This document shows positions 29,501 to 37,376 of a stretch of 64,000 nucleotides of DNA, in pieces. Source of the DNA: Elusimicrobiota bacterium (GTDB lineage Bacteria; Elusimicrobiota; Elusimicrobia; UBA1565); contig JBAZVI010000003.1 in assembly GCA_041660925.1 (NCBI GenBank), positions 62,001 through 126,000 of the forward strand, in the 5' to 3' direction. The notes beneath the pieces were generated by a model. That model saw nothing but the letters and a program-made list of their open reading frames with translations, did no database searches and had not been told where the DNA came from. Made by a program: the position numbers and the translations under genes. Every line of letters starts with the position of its first letter. Within the stretch, counting starts at the first letter, position 1.

Positions 29501-31811
29501 GGGAGGTCGGGACCCAGGTCCCGGTCTCGGGGAAGAAGAGTTCCGCCGAGCGCGTCGCACCGGTCGAGCCGATCGAGATGAAGCCGCCCGCGGCCAGCAC
29601 CCGTCCGTTGGGGAGCAGCGTGGCGGTGTGGAGGTTGCGCGGGTAGCGCATGCCGCCCGTCGCCGCCCAGACGCCGGTCTGCGGGTCGTAGAGCTCGGCG
29701 GCGTTGAGCACGACGGTGCCGTTGGTGCCGCCGGCCGCGAGGAGCCGCCCGTCGGGCAGCACGGTCGTCGTGTGGTGCGAGCGCGACGCGAGCATGTTCG
29801 CCGACGCCAAGGTCTGCCAGGGGGTGTCGCTGGCAGGCACCGGGATGAGGGCGCCGGGAGTGTCGGTGCGCAGGGTGAGGAAGGCGCTGCAGGTGGCGTC
29901 GCCGCAGGTCTGCCCGCCGAAGAAGGCCTCGTCGCCGTTGGGGGTCAGCACGGAGGTGTGGTTGTAGCGCGGAGCGCCGGCGGCGCCGAACGCCATGGTG
30001 TTCTTGGAGGGGTCGTAGTGCTCGACGTCGCCGAAGATCATGCGCCGGATGGTCACCGTGGCGATGTCGTAGTCGAAGCCGATCCCGGCCAGGTTCACCG
30101 GGCTCACGATGTACTGCAGACGAAGCGTGACGCCGCTGACGGTGAGGCTCACGGGGAGCACGGGGCTCGCGCGGGCGGTCGTGGTGCTGATGACGATCGA
30201 GCCGCGGACACCGAGGAAATCGCGGTTGGCCATGTTGATGTGCGCGCCCGTGAGGTCGGTGGTCGGCACGACGGAGCCGCCGGTCAGGTCGCAGGTCCCC
30301 GAGGTGAGGGAGAGCGCGTAGGCGCCGATGGTGTCGCTGCCCGATTCCGTGATGTTCGCCGTGATGATGCGCGCCTGGCCGGTGAGGATGGTGCTGGAGG
30401 GAGGGACGTAGTCGGTCATGGGGAAGGCGACGTCGATGCTCCCCAGGCGCAGCGTGCCGCCGGAGATGTCGCAGGTGCTGTTGCCCGCGCAGCCGGCGCC
30501 CGCCGCGATCACGAGCGTGCTCCCCGCGCCCGAGGGCGTGTCCGGGGTCCCCGCGTTGCGGGCGTCGAAGATGATGGTGCCGCTCGGGTTCGTCATCGGG
30601 ACCGGGTCGCCGTAATAGTTGACCCGGCCGTTGACGACGGGGTAGCCGTTGATGGAGAAGCGCGTGGTGCGCGTGCTGAAGTAGACCTTCCCGTCCTCGA
30701 GCGTGGCCGTGGGGCTCGAGATGAAGATGTCTCCGTCGACGATGGAGCCGTTGGCCGCGACCGCGAGCTGGGGCTGCAGGACGACGTTGAGGTTGCTCGC
30801 CGTGGAGATGATGCCCGTCGAGAGCGCCAGCACCGTGTCGATGAGGGTCGAAGGGTTCTCGAAATTGTAGGTCGTCTTGTAATAATAGGTAGTGACGTTG
30901 CCCAGACCGCCGAAGAGGGTCACGACCCCGCTCGGGTCGAGCTCCGCGGTGTGGAGCATCTTCCGTTCCTGCATCGGCTGGCCGGGCGAGATGCTGTCCG
31001 AGATCGGGTTATAGATCTCGGTGGTCTCCAGGATGCCCTGGGTCTCCTTGGTGTTGCGGGCGTTGTAGCCGCCGGCGATGAGGACGTTGCGGTTCCCGAG
31101 CCCGGTCGCCGAATGGTAGGCGCGCTTCGTGATGAGGCTGGGGCCGGGGGTCCAGACGTTGGCGGCATAGTCGTAGAGCTCGGTGGAGACCGAGTAGTCC
31201 GGGCCGGGGAAGAGGTAGCCGCCGGCCACGAAGACCTTGCCGTTGTAAAGGAGGGTCGCGGTATGGCCCCCGCGGGGCTGCTGGAGCGCGGTGACCGACA
31301 CGAAGTCGTCGAACCCCGGGCCCGGGCGGAAGAGGATGCAGGAGCCGGTGAGCGTCCCCGCGGAGTCCTGTCCGCCGGCGATGAGGACGCGGCCGCTGGG
31401 CAGCAGGGTCGCGGTGTGGCTGTGCCGGCCGGGTGCGCCCCCGGGGAAGTTGACGGTGAGCCACGAGTTCGTGACGGGGTTGTAGACCTCGGCGTTGTTG
31501 AGGTAGGTCCCGCCGTTGTCGATGCCGCCGGCTACGAGCACGCGCCCGTCCGGGAGGACGGTCGCGGTGTGCGAGGAGCGCGAGAAGATCATCGCGGCGG
31601 CCGCTACCGTGGGGCCGTCGCGCTGGGACGGGAAGATCTCGGCGGTCTGGAGCACGGTGCCCACGTCGTTGCGGCCGCCGACGATGAGGAGGTTCCCGTC
31701 GGGAAGCAGCGAGCTCGTGTGATGGACGCGGCGCGACTGGGCGTCGGCCTGCACGGCCGCGGCCGTCAGGGCGGTGGTCACGATGAGCAGAGCGCGAAGT
31801 AGGTTCCGCAT
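26580..31811 (-). CDS. Giant secreted kelch-repeat / fibronectin III surface protein with sorting-like C-terminus
   Basis: A 1743-residue protein. A signal peptide ends near ADAQS. Kelch block 1 covers about 30-300 and block 2 about 610-1010, with repeats of the type HTATLLPDGRVLVAGG. A beta-rich insert separates them. An IPT-like segment (PTIVSIDTMTFVQGTSITLRG) and about four fibronectin III domains follow to 1530, then a VPPNTF module. The last 85 residues are FlgD/type IX-like (ARVFPNPLYKNSQSYFTF, RVFTLHGEELFDR, GRPVASGLYLAVI). It is probably exported and displayed by the adjacent PorV-like protein. The promoter is the TTGTTT-NN-GTAACA type. Confidence 0.82.
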   Translation of the reverse strand: MRNLLRALLIVTTALTAAAVQADAQSRRVHHTSSLLPDGNLLIVGGRNDVGTVLQTAEIFPSQRDGPTVAAAAMIFSRSSHTATVLPDGRVLVAGGIDNGGTYLNNAEVYNPVTNSWLTVNFPGGAPGRHSHTATLLPSGRVLIAGGQDSAGTLTGSCILFRPGPGFDDFVSVTALQQPRGGHTATLLYNGKVFVAGGYLFPGPDYSVSTELYDYAANVWTPGPSLITKRAYHSATGLGNRNVLIAGGYNARNTKETQGILETTEIYNPISDSISPGQPMQERKMLHTAELDPSGVVTLFGGLGNVTTYYYKTTYNFENPSTLIDTVLALSTGIISTASNLNVVLQPQLAVAANGSIVDGDIFISSPTATLEDGKVYFSTRTTRFSINGYPVVNGRVNYYGDPVPMTNPSGTIIFDARNAGTPDTPSGAGSTLVIAAGAGCAGNSTCDISGGTLRLGSIDVAFPMTDYVPPSSTILTGQARIITANITESGSDTIGAYALSLTSGTCDLTGGSVVPTTDLTGAHINMANRDFLGVRGSIVISTTTARASPVLPVSLTVSGVTLRLQYIVSPVNLAGIGFDYDIATVTIRRMIFGDVEHYDPSKNTMAFGAAGAPRYNHTSVLTPNGDEAFFGGQTCGDATCSAFLTLRTDTPGALIPVPASDTPWQTLASANMLASRSHHTTTVLPDGRLLAAGGTNGTVVLNAAELYDPQTGVWAATGGMRYPRNLHTATLLPNGRVLAAGGFISIGSTGATRSAELFFPETGTWVPTSQMVSSRSYHTSVLLPDGNVLVAGGYDASGNYLNTAEIYITTAMVWRPIPSMSVARGQHTMSLQQNGKVLVAGGVNSTVRGEVEEYNPTTGLWTLRTSLSQSRYAHSATLLRDGRLLVTGGSDGYGEIAAAEIYNPVTNAWAYTTSFGGGNGNDMLVPRLRHNATLLPDGKVLVTGGIDRLGQPVIDTEGFDVDHSTWQLQGKLAAARAYHSTLLAHNGMVVLVGGFTGLDRLNSVEYRYYAPGTIDQASPPPSLRQPTIVSIDTMTFVQGTSITLRGTHFQGNGEASGGRGNAQSSHHLPRVYIQRMDGSGNNTQSDSGFVVDLTTRVYDPAYNAWSIMDSSITLQIPTSTGLAPRGWYQIRVAANAQFSDAMSIQIGPPRPSASPGIPSGIVLGVSSISWTWNAAGGSFDGYIVYSATNGVFIATAPTNVFIQRNLGPDTVAAIKVAAFNISGDGPVITSSVPYTTPSGDITGLSGAPQSPTSILWSWSNNSAASSYNVFATTSGTRIATVGTPSFLMSGISTNTAYGLQIQAITDTGNGLLSPGVTVYTYAAAPGAGIPALNYVSTGGFLATWQANQNPTGTTFNLKILPDGTGAAVAITDITDLTRGLTVDNAAMVPNTLYHVSVAAVNGDGIESAYTALGSTCTLANPAASPTVAFTDPASIGVVWGANSNSSTTTWQIVVSSDNFVNHYSTPIAYSSSYTALSATLSGLLTGLTYDIRIYARNQYGAETAFVSTRAFTDNGGGPVGSLAILAPKNAMTVMSGNIGSGRKIFVRVPPNTFSEDVRLFISSYSVLNCGNINAAVVVTPIPYLQAKGPFELGISYNTGEANLGSVATLGMVRYDETSRACVPLQSRVDDASRLVTAQLNHLSIYQLAQLSPSSTIETARVFPNPLYKNSQSYFTFDRLPAGSRVRVFTLHGEELFDRTANASGLLTWDAANKSGRPVASGLYLAVIEANGNRRTLKIAVVR

Positions 31812-31860
31812 GGTGACGGCACGTCGCCGGATAGACGTAGTCCAGGCGCCGTTACTGCGA

Positions 31861-31889
31861 GTTTAGCCGGGCGATGTTACAAAAACAAT
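31861..31889 (-). promoter_or_regulatory. Promoter of the kelch gene with shared motif
   Basis: On the minus strand, TTGTTT (31889-31884), 17-nt spacer, TAAACT (31866-31861). The spacer starts TTGTAACATCG, so 17 nt match the promoter at 2502 exactly. The leader is about 43 nt. Confidence 0.65.
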
Positions 31890-31911
31890 AACGTGAGGGA
31901 GGTTTTTGCGG

Positions 31912-32577
31912 CTAGGGGACTTCGACGGTCTGCTTCTTCGTGAGGTGGCGCTTGCCGTGGGCGTCGATGGCTTCGAACCGGTAGGCATAGGGGCTGCCGG
32001 ACTTCAGGTAGACCGTCAGGCGCCATTCGCCGGAGGAGTCCTTGAACATCGGCTTGCGGCCGTTGGTGCGGACGAGGAACGGACCGAGGAGGTAGACCTC
32101 CTTGGCCCCGGCGTCGGCATACGAGAAATCGACGGGTTTGGAGACCCCTCCGGCCGGACGGGCCGAGGCGCCGTTCGCCGGCTCGGCGGCCGGGGCCGCC
32201 GCTTTGGGTGCGGGAGGCGCCGGCTTTGCGGCCTCCTTCGCGGCGGGGGTCTTCGAAGTCTTCGCGGGCTCCTTCTTCGTTTCGGGCGCGGCGGGCTTCG
32301 TCTCCTGCGGGGACTCCTCCTTCGCGGGAGTCTTGGCTTCGGGGGCCGCGGCGGCGGGCTTGGCCGGCGTCCGGGCGACGACGAGCGGAGGCTGCGAGAG
32401 GTGACGGATCCGGGCGTAGAGGCCGCCGGCGCAGAGCAGGAGGACGAGACCGATGACGGCGAGTAGGCCGCCCCAGAGGGTGCGGCTGCCGCCGTGCGCG
32501 GGACGGAGCGGGACGGTGTCCGCCGTCCCCGTCTCGCGGGGAGGTTCGTTCTTCACGCCGAAGGGATCGAAGGCCAC
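31912..32577 (-). CDS. Membrane protein with C-terminal glycogen-binding (AMPK1-CBM/CBM48-like) domain
   Basis: A 221-residue protein. It has an N-terminal cytoplasmic segment and a membrane helix at about 37-57 (LWGGLLAVIGLVLLLCAGGLY). A spacer of about 75 residues rich in Lys, Pro, Ala and Glu follows. The C-terminal E-set-like domain of about 80 residues (VDFSYADAGAKEVYLLGPF, KPMFKDSSGEWRLTVYLKSG, YAYRFEAID) has the spacing of AMPK-type carbohydrate-binding modules. Several residues of the sugar-binding surface (the usual Trp after the F-N motif) are not obvious, so it may bind protein rather than sugar. It follows the coiled-coil/propeller gene by 9 nt. Confidence 0.65.
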   Translation of the reverse strand: MAFDPFGVKNEPPRETGTADTVPLRPAHGGSRTLWGGLLAVIGLVLLLCAGGLYARIRHLSQPPLVVARTPAKPAAAAPEAKTPAKEESPQETKPAAPETKKEPAKTSKTPAAKEAAKPAPPAPKAAAPAAEPANGASARPAGGVSKPVDFSYADAGAKEVYLLGPFLVRTNGRKPMFKDSSGEWRLTVYLKSGSPYAYRFEAIDAHGKRHLTKKQTVEVP

Positions 32578-32586
32578 GACGCGATT

Positions 32587-35439
32587 CTAGTCCATCCCGC
32601 CGTCGGGTGTCAATGTCGCGGAGGCCCGCCGCCAGGGGAGAGGGCGCAGCCGCCAGAGAGGACGGGCGTGGAGCTGGTAGACGCCGTCGCGGCTGAACCA
32701 GAGCGTCTCCCCCCGCCAGGCGAGGGCGGAGAGCGGCGCGGCGTCGTCGGGCAGAGGCGCGCGCAGGTCCGCGGAGGAGCTCCCCGCGGGGTCCGTCGGC
32801 GAACGCAGGCGCCCCGCGGCGTCGGCGGCCCAGAGGGCGCCGTCGCGCTGCGCGAGCGCGGCCGGCGCCAGTGCGAGGGGACGCTCCTCGAGCGGCGTGA
32901 GCGCGTCGTCGAGGGCTCGGCGGCGCAGGACCCGGTCGGCGGCGTCGGCGACCCAGAGGTCGCGGCCGTCGTAGACGACGGCGCTCGGGCGCGAGCCGCC
33001 GGCCGGCCAGGAGCGCTCGGGCAGCAACGCGCCGTCCTGGACGCGCATGCGCGAGAGCGCCCGCGCGTCGGCGTCGAGCACGAAGACGGTCCCGTTCGCG
33101 CGGGTGAATCCGCTCAGGCGGACGCCCTGCACCGGGAAGCGGGCCTCGGAGACCATCCCCTCCGGCGAGAGGTGCAGCCGGTAGAGGGCGTTCTCGGAAG
33201 CGTCGGCGACCCAGAGGACGTCCCCCTCCCAGAGCATGGCGGTCGGGTGCGAGAAAGGCACGGCGTAGTCCGCGCCCTGGAGCCCGAGGGCCCGGACGGC
33301 GGCGGCGGCGAGGCCGGCGGCGAGCGCGAGGACGGCGAAGCGGCGCAGCCAGCGCCGCGGACGGTCCTCGGCGTCGACGTCGGGGAGCACCCCGTCCGGC
33401 GAAGGGGGCCGGCGCGCGAGCTCGGCTTTCAGTTCGGAGACCTGGCGGCGCAGGCGCGCGATCTCCGTTTCGGCCTCGTGCTTCTGGACGGCGAAGAGCT
33501 TCGAGTAGCCTCGGCGGGCCTCCTCGACCTGCTCGACGGTCTCGCGCAGGCGCTCGTTGCTGCGCTCGAGGAAGAAGCGCTCGACGCCGTGCAGCGCCTC
33601 CTCGAACTTCGCCAGGTCCTCGCGTCGGATGTTCGTCTGCTCCTCGAGCAGGGCCGCGCGCTCGACCTCGAAGCCTCCGCGCGCGGCGGCGAGCTCGGCG
33701 CGCAGGGCGGCGGACTCTTCGTCGCCGGCGCGGCGCATCTCCGTCTCTCGCGCGCGGTGCGACGCGTCGAGCGCGCGCAGGGCCTCGTCCTGGGACTCGA
33801 GCATCCTGCGCGTGCGCTCCGCGAAGGTCTTCTCGAGGCTTTGGAAGGCGACGGCGTGAGAGGCGGCGGCGGCCTCGCGCTCCTTCTCGATCTCCACGGA
33901 GATGGCGCGGCGCTCGGCGCGGAAATCCTCGCGCTGGCGGCGCAGCTCCTCGGCGAAGCGGTCGAGTTCGGCCCGATGGGCGTCGCGCAGGCGCGCGAGC
34001 TCCGCGGCGCCGGCCCCCTCGCGCTCGCCGGCGGCGGTGCGCAGCGAGTCGGCCAGGCGGCGGGCTTCCTCGGCCCGGTCCCCGAGCTCGCGCTCGTGGC
34101 GTTCGCGCATCGCGGAGAGCTCCGCACCGAGGCGGCCGGCGCGCTCGTCGTGCTCCTCGCGCAGGCGGCGCAGCTCGAGGGAGTGCTCCTCGCGCAGCCC
34201 GTTCTCCCGCTCCTCGGCGCGGCGCAGGAGCTCCGCCTCGCGCTCCTCGACGCGGCGTTGGAACTCCCCCGAGAGGGAGGCCTGGTCGACGAGGACCCGC
34301 TGCTGCCAGGAGGAGAGCTGTCCGCGCAGCGCGTCGAGGTCCGCGGCGTGGCGGTCCTCCTGGCGGCGGCGAAGTTCGGCCTGCTCGGCGAGGACGCGCT
34401 CGCGCTCGGCGGCGAGGACGTCCCCCTGCCGGGAGAGGTCGGCCTTCAGAGCGGAGATCTCCCCGGCCAGCCGGACGGCGACCCCCTCGGACTCGAGACG
34501 GAGGGCTTCGATGCGCGCGTGGAGATCGGAGCGCTCGCGCGCGAAGGCTTCCTCGGCTTTCCGGACGGCCGCTTCCTCCCGGGAGGCGGCGGCCGCCTCG
34601 GCGTCCGCGAGCGCCTGCCGGAGTTCGGCGAAGCGGTCCGCGCGGAGGGACAGCTCGGCCTCGAGCTGCCGCTTCTCGCCTTCGATGCCCGCGCGCAGCG
34701 CGGCGTGCAGGTCCCGCTCGCGCGCGAGCGCGAGGTCGTGCTCCTCCTGCAGGCGCGCGCGCAGGCGTCCCAGATCCTCCTCGAAGGCCGCGCGGCGGCG
34801 CGCGGTCTCCTGCTCGAGGAGCAGGGCCTTCTGGTGGGACTGGTCGGACTGCAGCCGGATCTCGGCGAGGGCGTCCTCGCGCGCGCGCTCGGCCTTGGCG
34901 CGCTCGGTCTCGACGGCCTCGCGCGCGGATTCCTCGCGGGCTTCGAGCTCCCCGTGATAGCGCGCCTGGGCTTCGGCGAGGGCGCGGGTGTAGGTGCCCT
35001 CCATCTCGGAGAGCATGCGGGCGTGGCCCTCGAGCTCGCGCTTGTGGGCCTCCTCCGCCTCGGCGAGGCGCTTTCGGACCTTCGCCTCGAGGACCTCCTG
35101 GGTCTTCTCGAGGTCCTGACGGCGACGGACGAACTCTTCGACCTGCAGCTCGCCCTTGAAGAGGCTGTTGAGGATGCCCTGCATCTCGGCGACGAAGCGT
35201 TCGCGCTCGGCCAGGCGCGTGAGGCGCTCGTCGACGGAAAGCCGGAAGCGCTCGAGCTCCTTGACCGCGTCCTCTCGTCCGAGGGCGGCGGCCTTGAGCA
35301 GCTCGCGCATCTCCCCCTGGCCGCTCTCGAGCATGCGCATGCGCTCGAGCGCCCAGCGCAGGGTCATGCGCGCGGTGTCGAGGTTGGCGACGCTGTCGAG
35401 CAGCTCTTCGGGGCCCTTCTCGGGCTGTTCAGCGCTCAT
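32587..35439 (-). CDS. Coiled-coil rod with transmembrane anchor and extracytoplasmic propeller-like domain
   Basis: A 950-residue protein. Residues 1-680 form a continuous coiled coil rich in Glu, Arg and Ala. A membrane helix lies at about 695-715 (FAVLALAAGLAAAAVRALGL). The last 230 residues contain repeated blade-like motifs (MLWEGDVLWVADASENALYRLHL, VVYDGRDLWVADAADRVLR, RDGALWAADAAGRL), an NHL or YVTN-like propeller. The topology predicts a large intracellular rod linked to an outside beta-propeller. The function is not known; a link between cytoskeleton and envelope is plausible. ATG 35439 lies 8 nt after the -10 box. Confidence 0.7.
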   Translation of the reverse strand: MSAEQPEKGPEELLDSVANLDTARMTLRWALERMRMLESGQGEMRELLKAAALGREDAVKELERFRLSVDERLTRLAERERFVAEMQGILNSLFKGELQVEEFVRRRQDLEKTQEVLEAKVRKRLAEAEEAHKRELEGHARMLSEMEGTYTRALAEAQARYHGELEAREESAREAVETERAKAERAREDALAEIRLQSDQSHQKALLLEQETARRRAAFEEDLGRLRARLQEEHDLALARERDLHAALRAGIEGEKRQLEAELSLRADRFAELRQALADAEAAAASREEAAVRKAEEAFARERSDLHARIEALRLESEGVAVRLAGEISALKADLSRQGDVLAAERERVLAEQAELRRRQEDRHAADLDALRGQLSSWQQRVLVDQASLSGEFQRRVEEREAELLRRAEERENGLREEHSLELRRLREEHDERAGRLGAELSAMRERHERELGDRAEEARRLADSLRTAAGEREGAGAAELARLRDAHRAELDRFAEELRRQREDFRAERRAISVEIEKEREAAAASHAVAFQSLEKTFAERTRRMLESQDEALRALDASHRARETEMRRAGDEESAALRAELAAARGGFEVERAALLEEQTNIRREDLAKFEEALHGVERFFLERSNERLRETVEQVEEARRGYSKLFAVQKHEAETEIARLRRQVSELKAELARRPPSPDGVLPDVDAEDRPRRWLRRFAVLALAAGLAAAAVRALGLQGADYAVPFSHPTAMLWEGDVLWVADASENALYRLHLSPEGMVSEARFPVQGVRLSGFTRANGTVFVLDADARALSRMRVQDGALLPERSWPAGGSRPSAVVYDGRDLWVADAADRVLRRRALDDALTPLEERPLALAPAALAQRDGALWAADAAGRLRSPTDPAGSSSADLRAPLPDDAAPLSALAWRGETLWFSRDGVYQLHARPLWRLRPLPWRRASATLTPDGGMD

Positions 35440-35447
35440 TCAGGATG

Positions 35448-35476
35448 TATATAGCAGGCCTGCGCCTCATTTTCAA
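35448..35476 (-). promoter_or_regulatory. Promoter of the coiled-coil/propeller gene
   Basis: On the minus strand, TTGAAA (35476-35471), exact 17-nt spacer, TATATA (35453-35448). The ATG follows 8 nt later, so the mRNA is predicted to begin at or within 2 nt of the start codon. Confidence 0.7.
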
Positions 35477-35489
35477 TGACGCGCTTGTT

Positions 35490-35519
35490 AACGGGAATCC
35501 CCACTGGGGGATTCCCGTT
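35490..35519. repeat. Strong hairpin upstream of the coiled-coil/propeller gene
   Basis: A 13-bp perfect stem AACGGGAATCCCC / GGGGATTCCCGTT with loop ACTG. There is no U-run on either strand. It lies in the 192-nt gap between the BY-kinase gene and the promoter of the 35439 gene. Confidence 0.6.
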
Positions 35520-35562
35520 GGATGTTTCCGATGGATGGATAGACCGTCCCACTATACTCCCC

Positions 35563-35631
35563 TCCGGGAAATTCGGCATGGAAAAAGCTGAATCGACGCT
35601 CGGCGGGACGAAGGCGGCCGAATTTCCCGGA
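35563..35631. repeat. 15-bp inverted repeat adjoining the BY-kinase stop codon
   Basis: TCCGGGAAATTCGGC (35563-35577) and GCCGAATTTCCCGGA (35617-35631) are perfect inverted repeats around a 39-nt loop. The right arm abuts the TAA of the BY-kinase gene. It may be a 3'-end structure, a small RNA or the ends of a miniature element. Confidence 0.55.
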
Positions 35632-37356
35632 TTATGCCGACGGCTTCTTGTCCGAGTTCGAATAGCGGTAGTAGTAGTGATAGTCGCCGTAGTAGCGGCC
35701 GCCGCGTCCGGTGACCTGGTTGAGCACGGCCCCGGAGATGCGCAGGCCGCCTTCCTCGATCTTCTGGCGCGCGCGGCGCGCGAGCAGGGCGTGGGCTCCG
35801 CCGAACTTCGCGACGAAGACCGCGGCGTCGGCGTGCCGGCCCCAGAGGAGGGCGTCGGAGATGGGGAGGACGGGCGTCCCGTCGACGATGACGCGGTCGT
35901 AGCGTCCCCGGGCCCAGCCGATGAGGGCGTTCACGCGCGGGGTGCTCAGGAGTTCCGAGGGGTTCGGAGGGATGCGCCCGCACGGGAGCACGTCGAGATT
36001 GGCCACGCCCGAGGGGCGCACGAGGCCTTCGAGCTCGGAGACGTCCTTGCCGTGCGCGAGGAACCAGCTCACGCCGGACTCGTTGTTGACCGCGAAGCGC
36101 TTGTGCACGTTCGGCCGGCGCAGGTCGCCCTCGAGGAGCAGGACTTTCTCGCCGAGCTGCGCGAAGACGATGGCCAGGCTCATCGCGAGGAAGGTCTTCC
36201 CCTCCCCCTGCGTCGTGCTGGTGATGAGCAGGGTCTTGAGGTCCCTCCCCGCGCCGGCGAAGCCGAGCATCGTGCGGATGTTCCGCAGGGACTCCCCGGT
36301 GAAGGAGTCGGGCCCCGCGAGCACGTCGACGTAGGACTTCAAGGAGTCTCCCGCGAAGGTCGCGCGCGGTACGGCGCCGAGGAAGGGCAGGCCGAGCTTG
36401 CGCTCGACGTCCTCCTGCGAGCGCACGGTCTGGTCGAGGGCGTCGGCGCCGAGGGCGAGGAAGAAGCCCGCGAGCAGCCCGAGCAGCGCGGCGAGCGCGA
36501 GCGAACGCGCCTTGCGGGGCTTCGAGGGGGTTCGCGGGACCTCCGCCGGGTCGACGATGCGCACGTTGTTCCCGAGGAGCTGTCCCGAGAGCTCCGCTTT
36601 CATGCTCTGGACGATCTTCCCCGTCTCGTCCTGGATGCGGGAGCGCAGGGCCTCCATCTGGGACTTGAGGCGTATGACCTCGGGGTGCTCCGGGGTGTAG
36701 CGGCGCGAGAGGTCCCCCCAGCGCGCCTCGAGGCCGGCGTAGGAGGCCTTCAGCGTCTGGATGAGCTGGCTGTTGACGACGGCGGGCAGGGAGTCCGGGG
36801 AGACGTCGCGGGGGTCCTTCGCGGCGCCTCCGGGGTAGAGGGCGGCGAGGATCTCCTTGGAGATGAAGAGTTTGTTCTCGACGTTCTCCGCGACGAAGGA
36901 GGCGGCGACGGCGTTCGCGACGCCCGCGGCGAGCGCCGGGTCGTGGGATTCGACGGTCACGTTCACGAGGCGGCTGCGGCGCACCGGAGAGATCGCGACG
37001 GCGCGCTCGAGCGCCTCGACGCCGGAAGAGAAGTCCTCGGCCTTGGAGAGCGCGAGGTTCTGGTGGACCTTGCGCAGGAGACTTCGGCTCTTGAGCAGGC
37101 GGTACTGGGTCTGGTAGTAGTCGTCGTCGCTCGCCTCCACCATCGCGCCCTCGCTGTAGACCGGGGCGCGCCGCTCCTTCTCGATGAGGAGCAGGGCGGA
37201 GGCGGAGTAGACGGGGCGCGCCGTGAAGACGTAGAGGAGCGCGCCGAGGGTCGAGACGAGGAAGGCCGAGAGCACCACCCAGCGGCGGCGCACGAGGACC
37301 TGGAGATAGCTGGCGAGGTCGATGTCCGGGGCGTTCTCGGCGGGCTGCTCGTCCAT
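35632..37356 (-). CDS. wzc: Polysaccharide copolymerase / BY-type tyrosine autokinase (Wzc-like)
   Basis: A 574-residue protein that controls polymerisation and export of capsule or exopolysaccharide. The Wzz domain has helices at about 26-46 and 284-303, flanking a periplasmic region with a coiled coil. The kinase domain carries Walker A TSTTQGEGKT (379-388), Walker A' LLLEGDLRRP (406-415) and Walker B VIVDGTPVLPISD. The usual A' motif is DxD; here the first Asp is Glu. The tail has a tyrosine cluster RYYGDYHYYYRY (554-565), the autophosphorylation site. It lies 20 nt downstream of the Wza-like gene. Confidence 0.9.
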   Translation of the reverse strand: MDEQPAENAPDIDLASYLQVLVRRRWVVLSAFLVSTLGALLYVFTARPVYSASALLLIEKERRAPVYSEGAMVEASDDDYYQTQYRLLKSRSLLRKVHQNLALSKAEDFSSGVEALERAVAISPVRRSRLVNVTVESHDPALAAGVANAVAASFVAENVENKLFISKEILAALYPGGAAKDPRDVSPDSLPAVVNSQLIQTLKASYAGLEARWGDLSRRYTPEHPEVIRLKSQMEALRSRIQDETGKIVQSMKAELSGQLLGNNVRIVDPAEVPRTPSKPRKARSLALAALLGLLAGFFLALGADALDQTVRSQEDVERKLGLPFLGAVPRATFAGDSLKSYVDVLAGPDSFTGESLRNIRTMLGFAGAGRDLKTLLITSTTQGEGKTFLAMSLAIVFAQLGEKVLLLEGDLRRPNVHKRFAVNNESGVSWFLAHGKDVSELEGLVRPSGVANLDVLPCGRIPPNPSELLSTPRVNALIGWARGRYDRVIVDGTPVLPISDALLWGRHADAAVFVAKFGGAHALLARRARQKIEEGGLRISGAVLNQVTGRGGRYYGDYHYYYRYSNSDKKPSA

Positions 37357-37376
37357 GGGGTCCTCCGGGAGAGCCC

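Noticed and set aside
28000..31700. Regular repeats in the kelch gene considered as CRISPR or tandem DNA repeats
   Set aside because: The periodicity is in protein (H-T-A-T-L-L-P-D-G-R-V-L-V-A-G-G) with variable DNA. There are no identical direct repeats with spacers.
26403..31802. A plus-strand open frame of 1799 codons opposite the kelch gene
   Set aside because: It is antisense to a gene with clear signal peptide, kelch and fibronectin repeats. The antisense translation is Arg/Gly/Val-rich low complexity typical of GC-rich shadow frames.
32494..35454. A plus-strand open frame of 986 codons opposite the coiled-coil/propeller gene
   Set aside because: The minus strand has a strong promoter, start codon and heptad pattern. 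The plus frame is a Leu/Gly/Ala-rich shadow.
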